In this document: positions 14,933 through 21,893 of the stretch, one piece after another
Layout: every line of letters begins with the position of its first letter
Numbering within the stretch: position 1 is the stretch's first letter
Source: Candidatus Eiseniibacteriota bacterium
Lineage (GTDB): Bacteria > Eisenbacteria > RBG-16-71-46 > SZUA-252
Reading direction: 5' to 3'
Length of the DNA stretch: 42,931 bases
Assembly: GCA_005893265.1 (NCBI GenBank)
Contig: VBOX01000015.1
Coordinates: 1 to 42,931 of the forward strand
Notes under the pieces: generated by a model
Told to the model about the DNA's origin: nothing
The model's input: the letters and a program-made list of their open reading frames with translations, nothing else
The model's database searches: none
Translations under genes and position numbers: made by a program

Positions 14933-16738
14933 TTGGACAACGATTTCGTTTGGGACGACGATTTGTACGTCTCGGAAAACCCGCTCGTCACCCATCCGAA
15001 CGCTCATGCCCTCCTGACCACGCCCGTCGGCGGGAATTACCATCCGCTCACCGTCGCGTCGCTCGCGCTGAACTACCGGATTTCCGGGCTTAACACTGCT
15101 TCCTACCACTGGCTCAACCTTCTGCTTCACCTGGCGAACACCGGCCTCGTGTTCCTCTTCATCCGACAACTTTCCAAGGGCAGACTCTGGACGACCGTGG
15201 TAACCAGCCTCTTCTTCGGCGTTCATCCCATGCACGTCGAATCGGTCGCCTGGATCGCAGAGCGCAAGGATGTGCTCTACGCCTTCTTCTACCTCATCGG
15301 CCTGATCGCGTACCTATGGTACGTCGACCGGCGGCAGCGGCCATGGCTCGGCGTCGCCGTGCTCGCATTCGTCATGTCGTCCGCGTCCAAGCCCGCGGCC
15401 GTCGTTTTCCCGCTCGCGCTTTTGGCGATCGACTACATCCGTAAGCGCCCATTCAAGATCTCCGTCGCGCTGGAGAAGGTACCGTTCCTCGCCGTCTCTT
15501 TGGTCGACGGCATCCTCACCCTCAGCGCCCAGCAAGGCAGTGGGGCCATAACCAACCTATGGAATCCATTCCAGAAGCTGCTCTTCGCCACGTACGGAAC
15601 GGTGATGTATGTCGCGAAGCTTCTCGTCCCTGTGCGCCTCTCCGCGATCTACCCCTATCCCAGCCCCAGGACGGGGCTCGGTCCCGAGTACTACGTTGCG
15701 TTCGCCGCCGCGTCGGTCCTCGTGCCCGCCATCCTGTACCTGTCCCGTCACAACCGGTCGGTCCAATTCGGCCTGGCGTTCTATTTCATCAACATCATCC
15801 TGGTCCTCCAGCTCATCACGGTCGGTGGCGCGGTGATGGCAGACCGGTACACCTACCTCGCCTACATTGGCCTCCTCTTCGCCTCTGCATGGTGGCTGGA
15901 CGAGAGCCCGAACCCCGGCCGGGCCGGCCTACGCGCGAAACCGGTCCTGGCCGGGATCTTCCTCGTCCTGCTTCCCGTGTCCATGCTGCAAACCTGGAAG
16001 CGCGCCGACGTGTGGCAGAATGCCGGGACTCTTTGGAGCGATACGATTCAGAAGCATCCGGGACAGTGCGCTGACGCATACGTCAACCGAGGGAACTATT
16101 ACCTTCGGCACGGGAAACGGTTCGAGGCCGCGCTCGCGGATTTCAATCAAGCGTTGGCGCTCAATTCAAGAACCTCGGGGATCTGGAACTGCAAGGGCAA
16201 CGCCCTGACCGAGCTGGGCCGATACGACTCCGCCCTTGCGTGCTACGACCGCGCCATCAAGCTCAACCCGAGCTGGGGGGAGGCCTTGAACAGCCGCGGC
16301 GCCGCAAAGCTTCGCAAGGGTGATGCGGCCGGGTCGGTGGCCGACTTCTCACGAGCGATCGGGCTGAACGCGACGGGCAGGCAGGCGTATGCCAATCGGG
16401 CGATCGCGTACATCGAGATGCGCGAATACGAGGGGGCCATCTCCGATTGTCGTCGCGCCGTAGAGCTGGACCCTAAGAGTCCGGATACCTACATACAGTT
16501 CGGCACGATTGGATTCGCGGAGGAGCAGCTGAACCGTCACCGAATGGCAATCACCGATTTCGACGAGGCGATCCGGCTCAGCCCGCCCGGCGAGCCCCGC
16601 CTGGGCGCCTACTACCTCTATCGGAGCTACGCGCGTTCAGCCTTGGGGGACCGAACCGGCGCTCTGAACGACGCGCGTGAGGCTCAACGTCTGGGGACGA
16701 TGGTGGAGCCGGCATACATCCGGCAGCTCGGCGGCTGA
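14933..16738 (+). CDS. TMTC-like membrane glycosyltransferase with C-terminal TPR repeats (true start upstream, unclear)
   Basis: 601 residues if begun at the TTG at 14933. The N-terminal half has about nine membrane segments with FVWDDDLYVSENPLV and FGVHPMHVESVAWIAERKDV, the hallmark of TMTC/DUF1736 proteins, which in eukaryotes O-mannosylate proteins. The C-terminal 240 residues are TPRs (AYVNRGNYYLRHGK, GIWNCKGNALTELGRYDSAL). Codons just upstream, in frame, encode RRLGAILVLTFVVYIPSLDN, clearly the first membrane helix, so 14933 is internal. The frame is open back to 14801 but contains no ATG, GTG or TTG, only CTG at 14825. Either a rare start or a small frameshift explains this. The role is probably surface glycosylation. 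Confidence 0.8.
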   Translation: MDNDFVWDDDLYVSENPLVTHPNAHALLTTPVGGNYHPLTVASLALNYRISGLNTASYHWLNLLLHLANTGLVFLFIRQLSKGRLWTTVVTSLFFGVHPMHVESVAWIAERKDVLYAFFYLIGLIAYLWYVDRRQRPWLGVAVLAFVMSSASKPAAVVFPLALLAIDYIRKRPFKISVALEKVPFLAVSLVDGILTLSAQQGSGAITNLWNPFQKLLFATYGTVMYVAKLLVPVRLSAIYPYPSPRTGLGPEYYVAFAAASVLVPAILYLSRHNRSVQFGLAFYFINIILVLQLITVGGAVMADRYTYLAYIGLLFASAWWLDESPNPGRAGLRAKPVLAGIFLVLLPVSMLQTWKRADVWQNAGTLWSDTIQKHPGQCADAYVNRGNYYLRHGKRFEAALADFNQALALNSRTSGIWNCKGNALTELGRYDSALACYDRAIKLNPSWGEALNSRGAAKLRKGDAAGSVADFSRAIGLNATGRQAYANRAIAYIEMREYEGAISDCRRAVELDPKSPDTYIQFGTIGFAEEQLNRHRMAITDFDEAIRLSPPGEPRLGAYYLYRSYARSALGDRTGALNDAREAQRLGTMVEPAYIRQLGG

Positions 16739-16838
16739 TGGGGTCGCGCACGAGCCGGACTGCCAGGGCAAGGCGTGCAGGTCTCATGCGCGTAGTGTAC
16801 GTTTCAGGGACCATACAAGCATAACCTGCGAGGTAGCG

Positions 16839-17252
16839 ATGCCGTTTCGAGTGAAGCACATCGACCATGTGGAGGTCCTGGTTCCGAACATCGACCGGAC
16901 CGAGACATGGTACCGAAAGGTCCTGGGGCTCAAGCGCGTTCAAGCGTGGGATCCGGAACCGGTGATGATCGGGGCGGGTAACACCATGCTGGCGCTGTTC
17001 CATTCGACCCGCGCGAAGAGGCGGCTACCCGTTAGGAAGCGGGGAGGACACCGGGTTTCATATGGCTATTTACGCGTCGCGTTTCTCACGGACCGGGCCG
17101 GCTTCGAGCAAGCTCAGCGACGTCTCGGGAGACTGGGCGTCACGTTCCGCGGGCCGGTGGATCATGGCACGTCATTCTCCATTTATTTTCAGGACCTGAA
17201 CGGGCTCCCCCTCGAGATCACCCGACCGAAGCGAGGACCACGGCCTCGCTAG
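16839..17252 (+). CDS. VOC-family (glyoxalase/dioxygenase-like) protein
   Basis: 137 residues from the ATG at 16839. The vicinal-oxygen-chelate fold is shown by VKHIDHVEVLVPNIDRTETW at the N-terminus (metal ligand His) with YRKVLGL, and at the end by FQDLNGLPLEIT, whose final Glu is the usual second ligand. GHRVSYGYLRVAF supplies the central His-bearing strand. Family members include glyoxalase I, dioxygenases and antibiotic-binding proteins; nothing here fixes the substrate. The gene lies 100 bases after the TMTC-like gene and 11 bases before the MBL pseudogene. Confidence 0.85.
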   Translation: MPFRVKHIDHVEVLVPNIDRTETWYRKVLGLKRVQAWDPEPVMIGAGNTMLALFHSTRAKRRLPVRKRGGHRVSYGYLRVAFLTDRAGFEQAQRRLGRLGVTFRGPVDHGTSFSIYFQDLNGLPLEITRPKRGPRPR

Positions 17253-17263
17253 AGCCTGCTAGA

Positions 17264-18210
17264 ATGGAGTCCCCCAATGACACCAAGAACGAGGAGCCAG
17301 TGACGGGATTTCGCATCCGCAGCGGACCGACCTATGCCTTCGCCCTAGTTGTGTTCGCGCTTGTCGCTGCAGGCGTTTCCTTACATGCTCAAACGGTCAG
17401 GATGGGCGCGGACACCCCTCCGCGCCCCGGAGCGGTCGATACAACCGTCACCATCACCGTGGAGGCTTTGAAGCCGGGGGTCTACGCGGCCAAGATCAGC
17501 TACGTTTGGACGGGTTGGGTGGAGCTGGGGGATGGGATCCTCGTCATCGACACTGGCTTCAGCGAGGCGGGCGCTCGGGCACTCGCGGATACGATCCGCG
17601 CACGCTCGGGCCCCCAGCCGATCCGCTACGTCGTGAACACGCACCAGCACGAGGACCATACGGGAGGAGACCGCTACTTCGCCACCCTGGGCGCCACCTT
17701 CATCGCCCAGGAGAAGGTTGCGGGGGAGATTCAGCACCTGCTGACCTGGGCGCCGGGGGAAACGGGGGACTCGCTGAGCCACTCGGGTCTCACTCCGACC
17801 GTCAAGAAAATCTCGCTCCGCGCCTCGTACGGCGGGACCAAGCGTCCGGTGCGAGTGATCCACCTTGGACGCCCCGCGCAGTGAACGGGTGGCTCCAATC
17901 GCTCGACTCGCTCCTCACGCCCGCGTTCAAGATCGAGACCCTGGTGCCCGGGCACGGCGTGCTCGGGAAGCCTCAAGCGTCCATCCAGTTCACCTACCAT
18001 TATCTCCTCGACGTCCGCGAGAAGGCCTCGACGGTCGCCGCGTGGGGCACGAAGCTCAACCAGATCCGGGACTGGGGCTACCTTGGCGCCTACGAGGGGC
18101 TGGAATTCTACGAGGAAGTCCACTTCATGAACATGCGGCGGCTCTACAACGAGGCGAAGGGGATCAAGACACCCGGCCGCAAGAACATGCATGTCTTCAA
18201 GCGCACGTAG
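17264..18210 (+). pseudogene. Secreted metallo-beta-lactamase-fold gene with an out-of-frame central deletion
   Basis: The first frame (17264 or GTG at 17300, to TGA at 17884) encodes a signal peptide, then VWTGWVELGDGILVIDTGFS and the metal motif NTHQHEDHTGGD, ending in VIHLGRPAQ. The second frame, from about 17881, encodes VNGWLQSLDSLLTPAFKIET and LVPGHGVLG, the final His motif, running to 18210. Family members have about 35 residues between these blocks (HTxGD...GDL type) with two metal ligands. They are absent here, so a deletion near 17875-17885 removed them and shifted the frame. An extended -10 TGCTAGAAT lies at 17257-17265. The product should be inactive. Confidence 0.8.
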
Positions 18211-18820
18211 CTTTCCCGCGGCGGCCCGGATCATCGGTGGCGCCGGATTGATCACCGCCCTGATCTTCGCGGGTTGCACGCGCGAGCCCCCCGACGTTCG
18301 AGAGGCGCGCAACGCGGCCCACGACTATCTTCGCGCGGTCTCCCGGCGCGACGTCAAAGAAATTGGAGAACGCTCTACCTGCCTCGCGTCGACCACCTCG
18401 TTCACCGGTGGTCGTGTCCTCAGGGTGGAACCACCACGCGGGATCCGGATGGCCGCGCTCGACTCCCTCGTACGTGTCTCGATATACACGCAACGGTCCG
18501 CCGACTCCACCTGGGCCCGAGCGAGCGAGGCCGACGCGGACTCTCTGTTCCGAAGGGCCCGGCTCCTCTCCTACCGGACCTCGGTGTACCGGAACGCGGC
18601 CCGCGCGGTCCCGGTCTCGGCTCCCGGTGCGGTAGTGGGTAGGGACACCCTGCTCGAGACACGGATCATACGGGTCCGCATTCGGTACGCGGGCCCGCTC
18701 GTTGGACCGAGGCCGGTGGACAAGGAGGAGATCCTCCGCATGTTGAGGGTGCCGGGAGGGAAGTGGATCGTGTTTTCGATGTTCCTCGTCGCAGACGATC
18801 CTGCGCCCGAGATGATTTGA
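18191..18820 (+). CDS. Putative lipoprotein, unknown function
   Basis: 209 residues. A hydrophobic N-terminal stretch (AARIIGGAGLITALIFAGC) ends in a lipobox with Cys as the likely lipidated residue. The remainder is soluble and alpha/beta in appearance (AAHDYLRAVSRRDVKEIGER; KEEILRMLRVPGGKWIVFSM), possibly an NTF2-like or SnoaL-like fold, which I cannot confirm. The start overlaps the end of the MBL pseudogene by 20 bases. Its final codons overlap the -35 element of the DAHP synthase promoter. Confidence 0.7.
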   Translation: MSSSARSFPAAARIIGGAGLITALIFAGCTREPPDVREARNAAHDYLRAVSRRDVKEIGERSTCLASTTSFTGGRVLRVEPPRGIRMAALDSLVRVSIYTQRSADSTWARASEADADSLFRRARLLSYRTSVYRNAARAVPVSAPGAVVGRDTLLETRIIRVRIRYAGPLVGPRPVDKEEILRMLRVPGGKWIVFSMFLVADDPAPEMI

Positions 18821-18845
18821 CCCTCGCCAGGGGGAATGCTAGGCT
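18817..18845 (+). promoter_or_regulatory. Sigma-70-type extended -10 promoter for the DAHP synthase leader
   Basis: TTGACC (18817-18822), a 17-base spacer, and TAGGCT (18840-18845) preceded directly by TGC, giving an extended -10. Transcription should start near 18852, about 40 bases before the leader peptide ATG. Confidence 0.65.
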
Positions 18846-18891
18846 CCACCGGTCTTTCATGCCGCATGATGCTCGACGAGGATCGCATTCC

Positions 18892-18963
18892 ATGTACCTT
18901 CGCTGGAACAATTTCCGCTACGGGTGGACCTGGCAGCGGGGGCCGCAGCGCGCGCGGGGATGA
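18892..18963 (+). CDS. Aromatic-rich leader peptide of the DAHP synthase attenuator
   Basis: A 23-codon frame, ATG 18892 to TGA 18963, with GAGGA about nine bases upstream. Its first half reads MYLRWNNFRYGWTW: Tyr at codons 2 and 10, Trp at 5, 12 and 14, Phe at 8, so six of fourteen residues are aromatic. The remainder is Arg/Gly/Gln-rich. It lies between a good promoter and a terminator hairpin in front of the first enzyme of aromatic amino acid synthesis, the layout of trp/phe attenuation. Ribosome stalling at the Trp/Tyr/Phe codons when the charged tRNAs are scarce would favour read-through. This is inference from layout; no close relative of this peptide is known to me. Confidence 0.8.
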   Translation: MYLRWNNFRYGWTWQRGPQRARG

Positions 18964-18988
18964 TTGCACCCGGTGAGCCCTGAGGCCC

Positions 18989-19027
18989 CGCCCACTGTCG
19001 AGACCAAGACAGTGGGCGTTTCTATTT
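18989..19027 (+). terminator. Attenuator: intrinsic terminator before DAHP synthase
   Basis: CGCCCACTGTC (18989-18999) pairs perfectly with GACAGTGGGCG (19008-19018) around an 8-base loop, followed by TTTCTATTT. It begins 25 bases after the leader peptide stop and ends 11 bases before the DAHP synthase ATG. A possible competing stem is GCGGGGGCC (18936-18944) with GGCCCCGC (18984-18991), which would invade only the base of the terminator; GGGTGG (18922-18927) with CCGCCC (18988-18993) is another candidate. Confidence 0.8.
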
Positions 19028-19038
19028 CAGAGGAGCGA

Positions 19039-20052
19039 ATGGTCATCACCTTTCGACCGAATGCGACTCCGGAGCAGCTCCACGCCGTGGAAGCCAAGCT
19101 GCGCGATCTGGGCTTTCAGGTCGTGCGCGCGCCTTCCTCCGGACCGACCGTGCTCGCCGCGGTAGGGGACGGAGCGCTGCCCCCGCTCGCCGAGGTGTGC
19201 GCCATGCCGGGGGTCGCGGAGGCGCTCCCCATTCCTGAGCCCTTCAAGCTCGCGAGCCGCAGTTTTCGCCGCGAGACAACCGTGCTTCGAATCGGCGACG
19301 TCGAGATCGGCGGCACGGCCGTGGTGCTCATGGCCGGGCCCTGCACGATCGAGTCCGAAGACCAGATGGTGCGCACCGCCGCCGCGGTCCGCGCGGCGGG
19401 AGCGCGCGTCCTCCGCGGCGGGGCCTTCAAGCCGCGCACCTCGCCGTATTCGTTCCAGGGACTGGGCGAAGAGGGGCTCAAGCTCATCCGCCGCGTCGCC
19501 GACGCGAACGGCCTTCTCGTGATCTCCGAGATCATGGACAAGAGTCAGATCAGCCTCATGGAGCGGTACGTCGACATCCTCCAGGTCGGGGCGCGCAACA
19601 TGCAGAATTTCTCCCTGCTCCGAGAGCTGGGAAAGACCGAGAAGACGGTGCTGGTGAAGCGCGGGCTCTCGGCCACAGTCGACGAGTGGCTCATGAGCGC
19701 CGAGTACGTGATCTCTGGAGGGAACGACCGCGTGATCGTGTGTGAGCGCGGCATCCGTGCCTACGAGACGTACACCCGCAACACGCTCGATCTGAACGCC
19801 GTCGCTGTGGCGAAATCGCTGAGCCATTTGCCGGTGATCGTGGATCCGAGCCACGCCGTGGGCGTTCGCGACAAGGTCGTCCCGCTCGCGCGCGCCGCGA
19901 TCGCGGCCGGGGCGGACGGGCTTTTGGTCGAGGTCCACAACGACCCCGAGCGCGCGATCTGCGACGGACAGCAGTCGCTCTTCCCGGAGCAGTTCCACGC
20001 GCTCGCGAAGCAAGTCCGCCAGATCGCGGACGCCGTGGGCCGCGCCCTTTGA
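19039..20052 (+). CDS. aroF: 3-deoxy-7-phosphoheptulonate (DAHP) synthase, type I beta
   Basis: 337 residues from the ATG at 19039, preceded by AGAGGAG. It joins phosphoenolpyruvate and erythrose 4-phosphate, the entry to the shikimate pathway. Residues 1-45 are the ferredoxin-like regulatory domain (MVITFRPNATPEQLHAVEAK), which in the Thermotoga-type enzyme binds Tyr/Phe. The barrel carries MAGPCTIES with metal ligand C102, KPRTSPYSFQGLG, EIMD, VGARNMQN, LVKRGLSAT and VDPSHAVG. An earlier in-frame ATG-less extension from 18964 would cross the terminator and is not used. Expression is probably set by the leader attenuator. The stop overlaps the next start (TTGA). Confidence 0.95.
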   Translation: MVITFRPNATPEQLHAVEAKLRDLGFQVVRAPSSGPTVLAAVGDGALPPLAEVCAMPGVAEALPIPEPFKLASRSFRRETTVLRIGDVEIGGTAVVLMAGPCTIESEDQMVRTAAAVRAAGARVLRGGAFKPRTSPYSFQGLGEEGLKLIRRVADANGLLVISEIMDKSQISLMERYVDILQVGARNMQNFSLLRELGKTEKTVLVKRGLSATVDEWLMSAEYVISGGNDRVIVCERGIRAYETYTRNTLDLNAVAVAKSLSHLPVIVDPSHAVGVRDKVVPLARAAIAAGADGLLVEVHNDPERAICDGQQSLFPEQFHALAKQVRQIADAVGRAL

Positions 20053-21740
20053 CGAAGCCTCACAAGCGGAACCATCCCTCACACGAATGGCGGCGGGGCG
20101 CCGCCGGCGGGCATTCTGTGGCGCCCGCCGGATCGCGCTCCTTGGTCGCGCCTGGCGAGTCGCGGAAGACCGAGACCGTCGTGCGGATCGTTGCCATCGC
20201 GACGATCGCCTGCTACGGCATCTACTGGGCGCTCAAGGCGCTTTCGCTGCACCGCCTCGGAAACTACGCCGTCGAAACCGATTTCTACTGGAAGTACGGG
20301 CCGGCAGCCGCGGCCTTGAAACAAGGTCATGTCTTGATCGAGCACTTCGACTCAAAAGGATGGGGCTACCCGCTCGTGGTGGCCGCCTTTTCCTACCTCG
20401 GCCTGGATCTGTTCAAGGCGGCTCAGGTCGTGGGGCTGGTCTCCGCGTGCGCCGCGGCGTGGTGCGTGTTTCGGCTTCACCGGAGCCTCCTCGGCTCGAC
20501 CCTCGCGCTCCTGAGCGTTCTCCTCCTCTTGGGCAATCCCACCTTTCTCGCGAACACCTATGAAGTCGGAACCGACATGTTCTTCTTCGCGATCGCGATC
20601 GGCTCCGTCGCGCTCCTTCTCGGCGCCGAGCGTCCCGGGTGGGGGGCCATTCTTGCCTCGGGGCTCCTCGGTGGATGCGCCTTCACGACGCGGTATAACG
20701 GGCTCTTTCTCTGGCCCGCTGCCGTCATCGCGATCGTCGCGATCTTGAATGGAGACCGCACGAGAGCCTCGCGCTGGCGCGGGGCGGGATTGTGGAGCGC
20801 CGGATTTGCTCTTGCGGCGCTGCCCTGGCTCGCGGTGAACTGGGCTCACACGGGGAACCCGCTCACGAACAACAACTACACGAACGTGGGATACGCGGTT
20901 TACGGCGAGGGGAACTGGGAGCGTTTCTTCTACGGCAGCGACAGGAGGATCCATTCCTTCGCCGACGTCGTGCTCCTCGACCCGGGGCGCTTCGCGCTCG
21001 CCATGGCGAAGAATACGCTCGAGCATCTGAGACGCGACCTGACCGAGCTCATGACCCCGCTCTGGGGCGTGTTTACGGTGGCGGGGCTACTCGTGGTCGC
21101 CTTCACCCAGCGAACCAGGCGCTGGGGCGCCTACCTTCTCTTCGGGTTGCTCTACTTCCTGACCCTGGTGCCGGTCTTTTATGGAACACGCTTCTCCCTC
21201 ACGATGCTCGCCTGCTACGCCGCGCTCGCCGTCGCTCCCTTCAGCTGGGAGAAGGTTTCGGGGTGGGTCTCCGGAATCGAGCGGCGGTTTCCGGCCCGGG
21301 CCTTCGCGTTCCTGCTGCTTTGGCTGCCCGGCGCCGTGGCCGCCTACGGCAAGACCGAGGACTTCCGGAACCCGGAGGCGGTACAGGCGGGACCGTACGA
21401 TATTTTGGAGGCCGCGGCGTACCTCAAGGCGCACGCCCAGGGAGAGACCCTTCTCGCGCGCAAACCGCACGTGGCATTCATCGCGGGCCTCCGGTTCGTC
21501 CCGATTCCGCAAATCGACTCCCCTCGGGCGCTCCATGAGGTCGCGGTGCGCTCCCGGGCGCGCTACCTGCTCATTTCGGCCGCGGAGATGGCGCTCCGCG
21601 CCGCGGTGAGGCCGTTCGCCGAGCCGGGAGCCCAGATTCCGGGTTTCCGACGCGTCTTCGAGAGCGAAGGCGCGTTGATCTACGAGGTCCTTCCCGACAG
21701 CTTGGGTAGTACGCCGCCGGCTCCCGCGCCGCACCCGTAA
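20049..21740 (+). CDS. Membrane glycosyltransferase, GT39/PMT-like
   Basis: 563 residues from a TTG overlapping the aroF stop by four bases. A polar 40-residue head precedes about eleven membrane segments. The first extracytoplasmic loop carries AVETDFYWKYGPAA with an acidic residue in the position used by PMT/ArnT-type GT-C enzymes, and later NTYEVGTDMFFFAIAIG. The soluble C-terminal part includes ILEAAAYLKAHAQGETLLAR and YLLISAAEMALR. It probably transfers a sugar from a polyprenyl-phosphate donor to a lipid or protein outside the membrane. Co-transcription with aroF looks like operon convenience; no aromatic-metabolism link is evident. Confidence 0.8.
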   Translation: MTKPHKRNHPSHEWRRGAAGGHSVAPAGSRSLVAPGESRKTETVVRIVAIATIACYGIYWALKALSLHRLGNYAVETDFYWKYGPAAAALKQGHVLIEHFDSKGWGYPLVVAAFSYLGLDLFKAAQVVGLVSACAAAWCVFRLHRSLLGSTLALLSVLLLLGNPTFLANTYEVGTDMFFFAIAIGSVALLLGAERPGWGAILASGLLGGCAFTTRYNGLFLWPAAVIAIVAILNGDRTRASRWRGAGLWSAGFALAALPWLAVNWAHTGNPLTNNNYTNVGYAVYGEGNWERFFYGSDRRIHSFADVVLLDPGRFALAMAKNTLEHLRRDLTELMTPLWGVFTVAGLLVVAFTQRTRRWGAYLLFGLLYFLTLVPVFYGTRFSLTMLACYAALAVAPFSWEKVSGWVSGIERRFPARAFAFLLLWLPGAVAAYGKTEDFRNPEAVQAGPYDILEAAAYLKAHAQGETLLARKPHVAFIAGLRFVPIPQIDSPRALHEVAVRSRARYLLISAAEMALRAAVRPFAEPGAQIPGFRRVFESEGALIYEVLPDSLGSTPPAPAPHP

Positions 21741-21744
21741 TGCC

Positions 21745-21772
21745 TTGACTTGCCGGGGACTTCGGATAAACT
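21745..21772 (+). promoter_or_regulatory. Promoter for tRNA-Val
   Basis: TTGACT (21745-21750), a 16-base spacer and TAAACT (21767-21772). Transcription should begin near 21780, about 30 bases before the tRNA, and may run on into thrS. Confidence 0.6.
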
Positions 21773-21809
21773 CCCGGGGAGCAATTTGCTCGATAACGGC
21801 AGTAGGGGA

Positions 21810-21886
21810 GGGCGATTAGCTCAGCTGGCTAGAGTGCCTGCTTGACATGCAGGAGGTCAGAGGTTCAAGTCCTCTATCGCCCACCA
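21810..21886 (+). tRNA. tRNA-Val (anticodon GAC)
   Basis: 77 bases with encoded CCA. The acceptor stem GGGCGAT pairs with ATCGCCC, the anticodon stem CCTGC/GCAGG holds the loop TTGACAT, and the T-stem AGAGG/CCTCT holds TTCAAGT. The anticodon GAC reads GUC and GUU. It lies only seven bases before the first possible thrS start. Confidence 0.97.
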
Positions 21887-21893
21887 CTTCACG

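Noticed and set aside
17882-17884. TGA in the MBL-fold gene as a selenocysteine codon
   Set aside because: Continuing the same frame gives no MBL sequence; the correct continuation is in another frame with a block missing.
19027-20082. 351-codon open frame on the - strand opposite DAHP synthase
   Set aside because: Shadow frame; would also cross the terminator hairpin.
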